Shown here piece by piece: positions 19,155 to 28,224 of a stretch of 64,000 nucleotides of DNA (within the stretch, counting starts at the first letter, position 1; each line of letters starts with the position of its first letter). Below the pieces are notes generated by a model. The model searched no databases and was not told the origin of the DNA. It was given only the letters and a program-made list of their open reading frames with translations. This DNA is from an uncultured Cohaesibacter sp. (GTDB lineage: Bacteria; Pseudomonadota; Alphaproteobacteria; Rhizobiales; Cohaesibacteraceae), in NCBI RefSeq assembly GCF_963676485.1, contig NZ_OY781114.1:1426001-1490000 (forward strand), given 5' to 3'. The translations under genes were made by a program, and so were the position numbers.

Positions 19155-19497
19155 GGGAATACCTCCAATCGTTTTACAAAGAGGCTTCCCATTATTCACG
19201 CGAATGACGATCATGCACCACAATTAACAAACTGATAGCAGAACGACCGGCCACCTCGTCAAACAAACAGCAGAAATTCACTATTGCCACCTTGGGTATG
19301 CTTTTGAACTTTTCGGTGCATAACGGGTGTGTGCCTATGCATTTCCAGCGTCTCACTCAAGGTACTTGGAGTCCCAAGCGATATCTTTGGGAAAATTTCT
19401 GAGACCATATATCGGAGAGAGTAAAAACGAATGTTCCCCCCTAGGGGTACCCTGCGACACCCAAAGACCTATGCCGCCAGTCTTCCACAGAAGAGGC

Positions 19498-19540
19498 GGT
19501 ACATAAAGCGGTACACAGAAAGGGAAAAGCAGTACACGAC
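19498..19540. repeat. Arm-type repeats, right end of the element
   Basis: Three related motifs, GCGGTACATAA, GCGGTACACAGA and GCAGTACACGAC, lie 43-85 bases from the tRNA-Leu 3' end. The first two match the pair upstream of the integrase (15668-15690). They are probable integrase or excisionase binding sites. Confidence 0.55.
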
Positions 19541-19580
19541 GACCCCTTAAGATCGTTGAAAACATTATATTTTTAAGGGG
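19541..19580. terminator. CCCCTTAA/TTAAGGGG inverted repeat just downstream of tRNA-Leu
   Basis: CCCCTTAA (19543-19550) pairs with TTAAGGGG (19573-19580) across about 22 bases. On the minus strand it follows the tRNA and carries T-rich sequence in the loop. It may end tRNA transcription or belong to the att region; the long loop makes it weak. Confidence 0.3.
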
Positions 19581-19582
19581 TA

Positions 19583-19599
19583 ATGGTGCCCAGGAGAGG
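19583..19599. repeat. Right att-like site within the tRNA-Leu 3' end
   Basis: The encoded CCA end and acceptor/T-stem bases of tRNA-Leu are repeated at 15591-15606. tRNA 3' ends are the usual attB for tyrosine integrases. Confidence 0.65.
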
Positions 19600-19670
19600 A
19601 CTCGAACCTCCACTTCCATACAGAAACTAGCACCTGAAGCTAGCGCGTCTACCAGTTCCGCCACCTGGGC
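19584..19670 (-). tRNA. tRNA-Leu, anticodon CAG
   Basis: The minus strand gives a 7-bp acceptor GCCCAGG/CCTGGGC, a D-arm with GGTAGACGC, an anticodon stem CTAGC/GCTAG with loop TTCAGGT (anticodon CAG), a long class II variable arm, a T-loop GTTCGAGTC and an encoded CCA (19584-19586). A long variable arm is expected for Leu. Its 3' end is the integration site of the adjacent element and remains intact. Confidence 0.95.
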
Positions 19671-19688
19671 ACTTAAGGTGTGAGGGGG

Positions 19689-19717
19689 TATTTACGGGTC
19701 CTGCATGCTATTGTCAA
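19689..19717 (-). promoter_or_regulatory. Sigma-70 promoter of tRNA-Leu
   Basis: On the minus strand TTGACA (19717-19712) and TAAATA (19694-19689) are separated by exactly 17 bases. They lie about 20 bases upstream of the tRNA 5' end. It is nearly consensus, as expected for a stable RNA gene. Confidence 0.8.
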
Positions 19718-19968
19718 CGCATAGATTTTGAAAAAATGCACAATTCACATCATTCCTGTTTATTTTCTTTTGGAACGGTGAAAAAGTCGGAATATATGGC
19801 GATATGAGTGTCATTGGCGACAGGAAAAATACAGATGTCGACTTAAGCCCACCTGTTTGTGCGTGGATTTTCGTATAGAAACACAGTAGGTTGCAGCACA
19901 TTCCTTACGACAGATGGATCCGATCTTCACGCGCTTGCGTATGCAGTCCCAAATCAGGAGAAAGCACC

Positions 19969-20943
19969 ATGACCAGTCATGCAGGAAAAATTGTCACAGT
20001 CTTTGGTGGCTCAGGCTTTCTGGGGCGCCATGTGGTGCGAGCGTTGGCCAATGAAGGCTATCGCATTCGGGTCGCGGTGCGTCGGCCGGACCTTGCCGGC
20101 TTTCTGCAGCCGCTTGGAACCGTAGGCCAGATCATGCCTATACAGGCAAACCTGCGCGATCAAGCCTCTGTCGCACGCGCGATTGATGGCAGTGATGCTG
20201 TGGTCAATCTGGTCGGCATTCTGTTTGAGAGCGGAAAGGCAACCTTTGACGGGGTGCATCACCTCGGTGCCAAGATGATTGCCGAAGAAACCGCAAAGGC
20301 TGGCATCACACATATGGTGCAAATCTCTGCCATCGGGGCCGCCGCAGATTCGCCTTCCGCCTATGCGCGTAGCAAAGCCAAAGGCGAAGAAGCTGTGCTC
20401 AATGCTCTGCCTGATGCCATTATCGTTCGCCCTTCCTTGCTGATCGGCCCTGAAGATGATTTCTTCAACAAGTTCGCGGCGATGGCCAAGCTTTCCCCCT
20501 TCCTGCCTTTGGTGGGCGGTGGGGATACGCAGTTTCAGCCAGCCTTTGTTGGCGATGTGGCTCAGGTCATCGCGCTCGGGGTCAAAGGCGCGCTTGTGGC
20601 AGGCACGACCTATGAGCTTGGTGGACCGGAAATCAAGAGTTTCAAGCAGCTTTTGGCCATGACTCTGGATGAGACCCACCGCAAGCGCCTTTTGCTGCCG
20701 CTGCCTTTCTGGGCGGCCTCAACCATGGGATGGTTCTTTGAGAAGCTACCCATGAAGCCTGTCCTGACGCGGGATCAGGTGAAGCTGCTCAAACGGGACA
20801 ATGTGGTTTCCGAGCAGGCCATTCTGGATCATAGGACCTTTGAGGGGATCGGCTTGACGCCTGTGGCGATTGAGTCGGTGATCCCCTCTTATCTATGGCC
20901 CTATCGGCCCAGCGGCCAATATGAAGCCAATCGCAAGGGCTAG
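19969..20943 (+). CDS. NAD(P)-binding epimerase/dehydratase family protein (NDUFA9-like atypical SDR)
   Basis: 324 residues from the ATG at 19969, which has AGGAGA upstream; the frame opens 26 codons earlier without a ribosome site. The N-terminal Rossmann motif is GGSGFLGRHV, and a Tyr-x3-Lys occurs in SAYARSKAKGE. The order and length fit the complex I NDUFA9-like atypical SDR group, common beside cytochrome or quinone genes in alphaproteobacteria. The substrate is unknown. It is convergent with the GH20 gene. Confidence 0.85.
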   Translation: MTSHAGKIVTVFGGSGFLGRHVVRALANEGYRIRVAVRRPDLAGFLQPLGTVGQIMPIQANLRDQASVARAIDGSDAVVNLVGILFESGKATFDGVHHLGAKMIAEETAKAGITHMVQISAIGAAADSPSAYARSKAKGEEAVLNALPDAIIVRPSLLIGPEDDFFNKFAAMAKLSPFLPLVGGGDTQFQPAFVGDVAQVIALGVKGALVAGTTYELGGPEIKSFKQLLAMTLDETHRKRLLLPLPFWAASTMGWFFEKLPMKPVLTRDQVKLLKRDNVVSEQAILDHRTFEGIGLTPVAIESVIPSYLWPYRPSGQYEANRKG

Positions 20944-20993
20944 CCTTCGAAAGACCAGCTTCTCCTTTTGGGCCGCCCTACGCTTGCATCGCC

Positions 20994-23015
20994 TCATTCT
21001 TGCGATCTATCGGGAAGTTTTGGCATGAGGCTCTGGCGGGCTTCAAAGCTTTGCCATTGCTTATGCTCAGGCCGTGTCCATGCGCTTTCAGCAATGGCTG
21101 AGAGGCGCGGGAAGACCATGTGATTGAAGCGCGCGTGATTGATCAGATTTTCACTCCAGATTCCGCCCTGAATGCCGACTAGCCGGTCCTTGTTGGCTCC
21201 CAGAGAGGCTCGCGCATCAAACTGATAGGTCTGGGCCGGACTGGATGTGCCAGCCCAGCTCAACCCCGGCTCCTGCCAGTCGGTTGATTGAGCCATATCG
21301 AGATAATAGACCTCGCCGGGGCACATCACGACCCGATAGCCCTGATTGGTCAGATCAAGCGCGCTCTGGCTATTCATCCAGGCCATGAGAATCACCTTGT
21401 CAGGGTCCACGCCTCCGCCCTTGGCCGCCTCCTGCCAAGCGAAGGGAATTTTGCCAGCCTCGACCAGACGCTTGACTACAAAGCGCAGGATCGCTGCCTG
21501 CATTTTCATGCTGTCTGGCTTGCCATCCTCATCCAGCAGGCCCTTGGCCTTGGCCCAGCTATTGGCACCGCGCGAACCGACCCAAGCCCCGTGGGCGACT
21601 TCATCGCCCCCGATATGGATATGCGCACCGGGAAAGAGATCTGCGACTTCACCGAAGATCGTTTCCAGAAAGAGCCATGTGGCGCCAAGGCCGGGGTTGA
21701 GCGCGTTGTTGACATAGCCCTGCACCGAGGCGCTCCCCTGCATGGCGCTGGGATCGATCAGCTCGGGAAGAGCCATCATGGCGGCGTGGCAATGGCCCGG
21801 CACATCCACCTCCGGCATGACATCAATCTGAAGGCTTTCCGCATGGGCCAGAATATCACGCACCTGCTCTTGCGTATAAAAGCCGCCATAGCGCGCCGCG
21901 CCCGAGCCATGCTGGGGAAGAAGAGCCAGCCCATGGCCGCGCCATGCTCCGATTTCGGTGAGGTGGGGATAGATTTTGCTTTCCAGCCGCCAGCCTTCGT
22001 CATCGGTCAGGTGCCAATGGAAGCGGTTCAGCCGGTGCCAGGCTAGGCAATCGAGAAAATCTCTTACGGTTTCTGCGCAATAGAATTGGCGCGAGACATC
22101 CAGATGCATGCCGCGCCAGTCATGGATTGGCCAATCTTCAAGACTGCCTTCGGCAGGGAACCCAAACAGGGAGGGCTGCTTCTGCGCGCCGCGCCAGATC
22201 TGGGCGATCGCTATAAGGGCGTAAAAACACCCCTTCTCGTCCGCTTCGATAACAATCTCTTGTGCTGCGAAGGACAGTTTGTAGCCGCCTTCTGGCTTCT
22301 CTTCTGGGCTCCCTACTACTCTTGTGTCTCTCACCGTTTGCCCATTTACGGCATAAAGGCGCAGCTTGATGTTGGAAGCAGCATCACCAAAGGGAGGCTT
22401 TTCACCAAAAAGCCGCATGTAAAGGGCATTCACCCTATAGCCGACCTCTTGTAAGGGCTGATCGAGCGCAAAGCCTGTAGGGGCAACGTCTCGCCATGCC
22501 GTCACAGCGCTATGGTTGGCCATCGGCAGCATCGCCAAAATGGGAGTTTCTGCTGCGCTCTGTTCGGCGCGTGTGCCCTGTTTGGCAATATCCACGTCCC
22601 TCTCATCTCTCTGCCCTGTCTCATCCTCCGGACGCAGCGGCTCGCACGTGATATCCAAGGTGCTGTTATCTGGCAGGATCAGGAAAGCCGAAGACGGCCC
22701 GTCGGTACAATGATTGGGCTTGTGGGAGAGCAAGGGGATCGTGATACGCCACATCAGGCCATCAGCCTCTGCCTTGAGGGGCGCAAGGGGCTGTAGCTCA
22801 TGATAATTGGCCGTACGCGCGATATAGTGAGCGCCGACAAGCTCCGTTTCGGGCGGAATGCGGGTGATCGCCGTATAGGCCAAGCGCACAGCGGCCGGAA
22901 AAGCCGTATCCGGCGGGGCGAGCAAGCTCAGCTCCATCTGTCCGGTTTTGCTGTTGTCATCAATCCATTTGCTACGCAGAATCAGATCTGTTTTTTTCTG
23001 GTCCTCACGGGTCAT
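20994..23015 (-). CDS. Beta-N-acetylhexosaminidase, GH20 family
   Basis: 673 residues. The catalytic TIM barrel begins near residue 280 (DWRGMHLDVSRQFY), and the catalytic Asp-Glu pair is in HIHIGGDEVAHG. WHLTDDEGWRLESKIYP and the C-terminal GGIWSENL are typical of GH20. The N-terminal ~270 residues include the usual GH20b-like domain. No signal peptide is visible, which suggests action on imported chitobiose or peptidoglycan-derived sugars. GGAGG precedes the ATG. It is apparently monocistronic, with no chitin-uptake genes adjacent. Confidence 0.93.
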   Translation of the reverse strand: MTREDQKKTDLILRSKWIDDNSKTGQMELSLLAPPDTAFPAAVRLAYTAITRIPPETELVGAHYIARTANYHELQPLAPLKAEADGLMWRITIPLLSHKPNHCTDGPSSAFLILPDNSTLDITCEPLRPEDETGQRDERDVDIAKQGTRAEQSAAETPILAMLPMANHSAVTAWRDVAPTGFALDQPLQEVGYRVNALYMRLFGEKPPFGDAASNIKLRLYAVNGQTVRDTRVVGSPEEKPEGGYKLSFAAQEIVIEADEKGCFYALIAIAQIWRGAQKQPSLFGFPAEGSLEDWPIHDWRGMHLDVSRQFYCAETVRDFLDCLAWHRLNRFHWHLTDDEGWRLESKIYPHLTEIGAWRGHGLALLPQHGSGAARYGGFYTQEQVRDILAHAESLQIDVMPEVDVPGHCHAAMMALPELIDPSAMQGSASVQGYVNNALNPGLGATWLFLETIFGEVADLFPGAHIHIGGDEVAHGAWVGSRGANSWAKAKGLLDEDGKPDSMKMQAAILRFVVKRLVEAGKIPFAWQEAAKGGGVDPDKVILMAWMNSQSALDLTNQGYRVVMCPGEVYYLDMAQSTDWQEPGLSWAGTSSPAQTYQFDARASLGANKDRLVGIQGGIWSENLINHARFNHMVFPRLSAIAESAWTRPEHKQWQSFEARQSLMPKLPDRSQE

Positions 23016-23078
23016 GTCGCACCTCCTTTGATGCTATCAACTGCTGCCGTTTTATGGAAGAATCGCGCCCATGGAAAG

Positions 23079-23101
23079 AAAAAAGGGGCCGAAACGGCCC
23101 C
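23079..23101 (-). terminator. Rho-independent terminator after ribN
   Basis: On the minus strand GGGGCCG-ttt-CGGCCCC is followed by six T residues, about 55 bases beyond the ribN stop and upstream of the GH20 start. Confidence 0.85.
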
Positions 23102-23154
23102 CTCATTGCATCAAGTGCATCTGGAACTGAATGGTGTCTCCCGGGCATCATAGC

Positions 23155-24081
23155 TTACCCCGCAGAAACGGACGCGTAGTCCCGTGATTCACGCCTGAGG
23201 ATATAGAAGGACGCCGCCAGAATGAGCAGAGCCCCCAGCCAGAATTGACCTGCCGGCGCGAAACCAAACACCACCCAGCCAAACAAGACATTGAAGGCCA
23301 GCTTGACATGGTCGAATGGCTGCACATAAGCCGCATCCGCAATCGAATAGGCCCGTGCGCACAGCAGTTGGGCCAGGTAGACCAGCAGACCGGAAAGCAC
23401 GATGAAGCCCAGCGCCAGCATGGAAGGCATCACCAGATCGCTGCCCAGCAGCATGAAGGCGTTGACCGGGCTCATCAGCAACAGCAGATAGATGGTCACG
23501 GTTTCAGGCGCCTCACCATCGGTGAGTGTCTTGGTCATCACGGACGTCGCGGCCCAGAAGGCGGCAGCCACGACCGGCCAGAGCGCATGCATGGAAAAGG
23601 CATCAGACCATGGCGCCAAAATGATCATGCCGCCCAGAAAGCCAACAATGGTCGCGGCCAATCGATGCGGCCCGACCTTTTCATGCAGGAAGAGATAGGC
23701 GCCCAAGGTAACGAAAAAGGGCGATGTCATGATCAGCGCGATGGCCTGCCAGATTGGCACATAGGCGAGCCCCGCAGTCCAAGCCTGCGTGCCCAATACA
23801 GCAAACACCACGCGCACAACATGCTTGCCGACCTGATTGGTGCGGGCCGCACCAAGGCCAACCTTGAGAAGCCACGGAAGGCTGAAGAAAAAGGCAATGA
23901 AATACTGCCCGAAAGCGACAATCAGTGAGCTGACGCCCAACTTCATCGTTAGATATTGCGTTGAGAGATTGACGAGCGCAAAGGCAAGACCTGCCAGAAC
24001 CATATAAATGGCGCCCCATACCGCGCCGGAGCGCATCAATGGCACGGAAGCCGCGTCGGTAGTTTGGGAAATCTGATTCAT
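23155..24081 (-). CDS. ribN: EamA/DMT-family transporter under FMN riboswitch control (RibN riboflavin importer)
   Basis: 308 residues from the ATG at 24081, which has AAGG eight bases upstream; an ATG at 24108 in frame is less likely. About ten hydrophobic helices form two EamA repeats. An FMN riboswitch lies directly upstream. RibN riboflavin transporters of rhizobia are EamA proteins with exactly this leader, so riboflavin uptake is the best call. Sequence alone would give only a drug/metabolite transporter, so the substrate rests on the riboswitch. Confidence 0.85.
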   Translation of the reverse strand: MNQISQTTDAASVPLMRSGAVWGAIYMVLAGLAFALVNLSTQYLTMKLGVSSLIVAFGQYFIAFFFSLPWLLKVGLGAARTNQVGKHVVRVVFAVLGTQAWTAGLAYVPIWQAIALIMTSPFFVTLGAYLFLHEKVGPHRLAATIVGFLGGMIILAPWSDAFSMHALWPVVAAAFWAATSVMTKTLTDGEAPETVTIYLLLLMSPVNAFMLLGSDLVMPSMLALGFIVLSGLLVYLAQLLCARAYSIADAAYVQPFDHVKLAFNVLFGWVVFGFAPAGQFWLGALLILAASFYILRRESRDYASVSAG

Positions 24082-24210
24082 TTCGCATACCTTAAACAGG
24101 TTCCTCATACGCTTTGCATGAAGGGACCAAAGCCAAAAGAATCAGGACGCACGGACAGCACAGCATGACCCCACCGGGAGGGACTCCTGACGGAACACGC
24201 TTCTGTCACG

Positions 24211-24386
24211 TTCTCTTTCATCCGGACTTTAACCGTCGGCTCTGGAATCACACCAGATCTGCTGACCGTTCAAAAGAGGTCATAGCACCTCTTCCAAACG
24301 CGCTCGCGGGCTACAAGAACAGGTGGCCAAACTGCGTTGGTACCTCTCTTTCACCGCCGGTGGGGACTTTCACCCCGCCCCGAGAA
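24211..24386 (-). ncRNA. FMN riboswitch (RFN element)
   Basis: Read on the minus strand, the conserved blocks appear in order: CGGGGCGGGGTGAAAGTCCC, ACCGGCGGT, AGCCCGCGAGCG, GGTCAGCAGATCTGGTG, CCAGAGCCGACGGTTAAAG, and the closing CCGGATGAAAGAGAA. The paired ends TTCTC/GAGAA close stem P1. About 100 bases follow before the ribN coding region, including CGGAACACG and a GGAGTCCCTCCC stretch that may form the expression platform. FMN should turn ribN off, as is known for this class. Confidence 0.95.
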
Positions 24387-24496
24387 CAAGGCCCGCCTCA
24401 GGAGACCTGGGCAGAGCTGCGCTAAAATGGGGGGAATCTGAGGGAATTGCAAGTAGGGATTTATCGATAGGTCTGATGAATAAAATCGATGCATCA

Positions 24497-24524
24497 ATAA
24501 AAAAGCGGGACCAATGTCCCGCTT
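24497..24524 (-). terminator. Rho-independent terminator after the DUF2852 gene
   Basis: On the minus strand AAGCGGGAC and GTCCCGCTT enclose a 4-base loop and are followed by TTTTTTATTG, just downstream of the DUF2852 stop. Confidence 0.85.
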
Positions 24525-24547
24525 CGTTGCTTCTGGTCCTGAAGATA

Positions 24548-24994
24548 TCAGCCCTGATAGGAAGTGTCCGGGCCAGCTCCACCTGCCGGACCATGGTGGT
24601 TGGCATTGTGGCGCGCAGCCATGAAGCGATCGAATTCTTCCTTGTCCTTGGCGCGATGCAACTCGGCCAGAAATTCTTCGAACTCTTCTTTCTGTGTTTC
24701 CAACTTGCGGCGCTCTTCTTCCAGACGCTCCAGCTCTGCCTTGCGATATTCGTCAAAAGCCACATTACCTGTTCTCTCGAACCCGTGCGCGCGATGACGA
24801 CGGCCACAGCCTGAGCCTTTGAATTCGCGGTCTATTCTCGTCTTGACGTCCCTGAACATTTCACGCATTTCATCACCCCAGATCATATAGGCCAACATTG
24901 CAAGACCAAGCGGCCAGAAGAGAATAAAGCCAAGTATCATCAGAGCTATATGAGAACCCTTCCAAGATGATTTGGCTGTTGCACTGTGTGACAT
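24548..24994 (-). CDS. DUF2852 membrane protein
   Basis: 148 residues from the ATG at 24994, chosen for GGAAG upstream; the frame opens 10 codons earlier. One hydrophobic segment near residues 16-38 (ALMILGFILFWPLGLAMLAY) is followed by a charged, probably coiled-coil stretch (YRKAELERLEEERRKLE). This matches DUF2852, a family largely of alphaproteobacteria with no known function. The C terminus is Gly/His-rich. It is monocistronic with its own terminator. Confidence 0.85.
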   Translation of the reverse strand: MSHSATAKSSWKGSHIALMILGFILFWPLGLAMLAYMIWGDEMREMFRDVKTRIDREFKGSGCGRRHRAHGFERTGNVAFDEYRKAELERLEEERRKLETQKEEFEEFLAELHRAKDKEEFDRFMAARHNANHHGPAGGAGPDTSYQG

Positions 24995-25436
24995 TGTCTT
25001 CCTTTCGAATGGTTTACGTCTCATTTATGCATTGAACTTGAAGTATTCACTCATGAATATCTCAAAAAGTTTCAATGCTCTCTCACACAACAAGAGGTGG
25101 GTAAGTAAAAATCGAAGTTCAAGATATTTTTTGCTAAATATATTTTTGAACAAGGGTCTTGAAATGGCGCAAAACCTACCATTCTCCTGTCAAGATGAGA
25201 CCTTGGTTGGCTAGCAGCCATCTGTCCTTTTACACCGACACGTCCTTTTTCAACAAAGAGTCATGCCAAAGGCATTCCTGTAGAGCCTGATTTGCGATAG
25301 AAACAATCAAGTATTTGCAACTCTTGCAGAAACAAAACCATACTCAGAAATGGCCGATGGTCGATATTCACCCTGTCTTCAGGCAACATTCGACAGCCGC
25401 GGCGGTTTCTGACACCAGATCAGCTTGCGGGATACG
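24995..25436. other. Divergent intergenic region between the DUF2852 and actS genes
   Basis: About 440 AT-rich bases containing the promoters of both genes. No protein or RNA gene that I can support; a run near 25100-25160 is especially AT-rich. Confidence 0.4.
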
Positions 25437-26825
25437 ATGCTTTTTGCTTCTCCATCCGATCCGATATTTGTTGACCGTCAGATAAAACTGGACACGCTCG
25501 TGCGGCTGCGCTGGCTGGCAATTGGCGGGCAGGCCGTTGCTGTTCTCGCGGTCTCGGAAGGATTTGGCTATCGCTATCCAGCCCAATATTGCCTGTGTCT
25601 GATCGGGCTTTCCATTCTGCTCAATCTGTTTTTGCAGATGCGCTTTCGCAAGAGTGTGCGTCTTTCCCCTCTGCCCGCGACCGGTCTCCTGAGCTATGAC
25701 GCAACCCAGTTGGGTGGGCTTCTCTATTTGACGGGCGGGTTACAAAACCCATTTGCCTTGCTGCTTCTGGTGCCTGCGGTGGTGTCGGCCACCATGCAAC
25801 CGGCGCGTTTCACCGCTTTTCTCTCGGCGCTCATTATGCTGATTGCTACAGCGCTGATCTTTTTTCATCACCCGCTGCCATGGGCCAATGCCACTCCGCC
25901 CGACCTGCCCAAACTCTATGTCTATGGTATCTGGATTGCGCTCATCGTGACCATGTTGTTCCTGAGCGTCTATACCTCTCGCATTGCGCGCGAAGGCCAT
26001 CAGCTGGCCAATGCCTTGTCTGCCACCGAACTTATTCTCGCCAACGAACAGCATTTGACGAGCATCGACGGTTTGGCAACAGCGGCGGCCCACGAGCTCG
26101 GCACACCTCTGGCCACGATACAGCTTGTGGCCAAAGAGCTTGAACACGAGCTTTTGACCGATGATCCGATCTTTGAGGATGTGGCACTCATCCGCTCTCA
26201 GGCCGAGCGCTGCCGTGATATTCTGGGCAAGCTGCGCTCTCTTTCCGGAGACGATCACAGCAATTTCACCAAGATGCAGTTCGAGGCGCTCATTTCGGAA
26301 ATTGTCGAGCCTTTTGAAAATCCGGATGTCACAATCGAGCGTATATTTCCGGAGAACAGGGAGGATCAGCCCATCCTCAAACGCAATCCCGGACTTTTGT
26401 TTGGGTTGGGCAATCTGGTGGAAAATGCGGTGGATTTTGCCCGCAGCCGTGTCATTCTTGAATCGCAATGGAACGATAGCACCGTAACGCTTGTGATCGG
26501 CGACGATGGTCCGGGCTTTTCTGAAGCAATCATGACGCGCCTTGGCGATCCCTTCGTGACGAGTCGCTCGGAAAAAAACCAAGTGGATCGCGATGCAACC
26601 TCCGGGCCAGATTTGGCACGCAGACAGAAGTCCGGGCTCAATGGTGGAGGGCTGGGCCTTGGCTACTTCATCGCCAAGACCTTGTTGGAGCGCAGCGGAG
26701 CGAAAGTAACCATTCGCAAGAGTGGAACAATTCAAAAGGAAATAATGTCAAAAAAGATTAACGAAATCAGTGGAGCAGTAATCGAAATCACATGGCCGCG
26801 CTCTTTGCTTGAGGCAGATCAATAA
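25437..26825 (+). CDS. actS: ActS/RegB/PrrB-type redox-sensing histidine kinase
   Basis: 462 residues, the usual length for RegB/PrrB. Six membrane segments hold the ubiquinone-linked GGLQNPFALLLLVP motif. The H-box is AAAHELGTPLATIQL with His219. The redox-active cysteine lies in ERCRDIL at Cys259; the 40-residue spacing equals that between His225 and Cys265 of Rhodobacter RegB. The ATPase G-boxes are DDGPGF and GGGLGLGYF. The longer frame begins at a TTG at 25425; I prefer the ATG at 25437. With the ActR gene 90 bases downstream it forms a redox-responsive pair controlling energy metabolism in relatives. Confidence 0.92.
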   Translation: MLFASPSDPIFVDRQIKLDTLVRLRWLAIGGQAVAVLAVSEGFGYRYPAQYCLCLIGLSILLNLFLQMRFRKSVRLSPLPATGLLSYDATQLGGLLYLTGGLQNPFALLLLVPAVVSATMQPARFTAFLSALIMLIATALIFFHHPLPWANATPPDLPKLYVYGIWIALIVTMLFLSVYTSRIAREGHQLANALSATELILANEQHLTSIDGLATAAAHELGTPLATIQLVAKELEHELLTDDPIFEDVALIRSQAERCRDILGKLRSLSGDDHSNFTKMQFEALISEIVEPFENPDVTIERIFPENREDQPILKRNPGLLFGLGNLVENAVDFARSRVILESQWNDSTVTLVIGDDGPGFSEAIMTRLGDPFVTSRSEKNQVDRDATSGPDLARRQKSGLNGGGLGLGYFIAKTLLERSGAKVTIRKSGTIQKEIMSKKINEISGAVIEITWPRSLLEADQ

Positions 26826-26915
26826 AAGCGGTAAATTCGATGCTAGATTAAAAGCGAGACCGATTGCCACACCCCTCTGGATATCGTATTTTAAAGACAT
26901 GGAAGACGTGCAATC

Positions 26916-27488
26916 ATGACAGGACTAGCAGAAATGACAGTAACTGAACAAGGAATAAGCACCCAACCGGGCTATCTCTTGTTGGTAGATGATGATCGCC
27001 CTTTTCTCATTCGCCTGTCGCGCGCAATGGAAAGCCGGGGCTTCACGGTAAAATCTGCAGATAATGTAGCCGATGCGCTGTCCACGGTGAAAGCGGAAGC
27101 GCCTCGTTATGCCGTTGTCGATATGCGTCTGGGCGATGGAAATGGTCTGGACGTCATCGAGGCCATTCGCGATTCCAATCCTGATGCGCGCACCATTATG
27201 CTCACCGGCTACGGCAATATCACCACAGCGGTGACAGCCGTCAAACTCGGCGCTGTCGATTATCTGGCCAAGCCAGCCGATGCGGACGATATATTTGCTG
27301 CTCTTTTGAATGACGGTGAAATCAAGATCGATCCGCCTGAAAATCCGATGTCGGCAGACCGCGTACGTTGGGAACATATCCAGCGGGTCTATGAGCTGTG
27401 TGACCGCAACGTGTCTGAAACCGCCCGCCGGCTCAACATGCATCGGCGCACCTTGCAGCGCATTCTGGCCAAGCGCGCCCCACGCTAA
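26916..27488 (+). CDS. actR: ActR/RegA/PrrA-type response regulator
   Basis: 190 residues. The receiver has an acidic pocket VDDD, phospho-acceptor Asp69 in VVDMRLGDG, and LTGYGNI and LAKPAD. After a short linker comes a Fis-type helix-turn-helix (NVSETARRLNMHRRTLQRIL), nearly invariant in RegA-family proteins. GGAAGA lies upstream of the ATG. It is the cognate partner of the kinase gene just upstream. Confidence 0.94.
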   Translation: MTGLAEMTVTEQGISTQPGYLLLVDDDRPFLIRLSRAMESRGFTVKSADNVADALSTVKAEAPRYAVVDMRLGDGNGLDVIEAIRDSNPDARTIMLTGYGNITTAVTAVKLGAVDYLAKPADADDIFAALLNDGEIKIDPPENPMSADRVRWEHIQRVYELCDRNVSETARRLNMHRRTLQRILAKRAPR

Positions 27489-27575
27489 ATAGCTGCCCAC
27501 CAGTTCGCTTTTCGCAAGGCGTTTCCCCATACCTGTTCTAGGTCGCATCTCCGGATGCGACGCCAGATGGCTATT

Positions 27576-28073
27576 TTATAATTTGGCAGGCTCGATATGG
27601 GTCGGCACACCCGGATCGTGGATCGCATGCAGACGTGAAGCGGCTATCTGGGCAAATCGCAGTGTCAGAGCCTTGCGGCGCGCGGCGGCAAGCTTGCGCT
27701 GTTCCACATCCCTGACAATCTCCGCGCCATGTGCATCGGCAATGATCAACCCCGTTTCATCGGGGAAGATCTCTTCAGGCGTCTCCTGATTGGTGGCGAA
27801 AAACAGGCGGTCGCAAAAATCCCAATATTCCGGCCATTTCTTGTCGGCGCGGAAATCGGCCAGCGACGACTTGATCTCGACAATCCAGATTTCGCCCTTG
27901 GTGTTGATGGCCAACAGGTCGGCCCTGCGGCCAGATTTGAGCGTCACTTCAGGCAAGGACACAAAGCCGTGGTGCCGCAAAAGGCGCCCGGTTCCACGCT
28001 GGATTTCGAGCGCACGGTCAGACTGTCGACCATCCACGGGAGCGGTCAAGTCCGGTTTGATCATTTTGCTCAT
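27576..28073 (-). CDS. mmcB: MmcB family DNA repair protein
   Basis: 165 residues. ADLLAIN followed by IWIVEIKSSLADF resembles the PD-(D/E)xK nuclease core, and KWPEYWDFCDRLFFA is typical of the MmcB family. In Caulobacter mmcB belongs to the DNA-damage response and affects mutagenesis with ImuABC. It stands alone here, convergent with actR. A GTCGCATC/GATGCGAC hairpin at 27542-27561 lies just beyond its stop without a T-run. Confidence 0.88.
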   Translation of the reverse strand: MSKMIKPDLTAPVDGRQSDRALEIQRGTGRLLRHHGFVSLPEVTLKSGRRADLLAINTKGEIWIVEIKSSLADFRADKKWPEYWDFCDRLFFATNQETPEEIFPDETGLIIADAHGAEIVRDVEQRKLAAARRKALTLRFAQIAASRLHAIHDPGVPTHIEPAKL

Positions 28074-28224
28074 GGTCTGTCTTGGATCGGTTTGGGTTGT
28101 CTGTTTGCCTGATGCTGAAAGGCAAGGCTGCCCAATTTGAGATCAATTCGCGCCGCCCTGCAAGCCCTTTTTGCCGATGTTGGCTCTCGCTAAACACAGC
28201 AAGGCCTAACCCGGCAACAGATGG

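Larger units (their letters stand above)
15591..19599. mobile_element. Degraded ~4-kb integrative element at tRNA-Leu(CAG)
   Basis: The element is bounded on the right by the 3' end of tRNA-Leu and on the left by an imperfect direct copy of that 3' end. Inside each end lies a similar arm-type repeat. Contents are an intact tyrosine integrase, a HEPN-like hypothetical gene, a broken BRO-type antirepressor and a 72-residue ORF. About 1 kb has no recognisable gene, and the gene content is AT-richer than the flanking chromosome. This is the remains of a prophage or satellite-like island. Excision may be lost, because the two att copies differ by an indel. Confidence 0.7.

Noticed and set aside
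19353-19664. 103-codon minus-strand frame beginning MAELVDALASG
   Set aside because: It is a translation of tRNA-Leu, a common false gene call at this tRNA.
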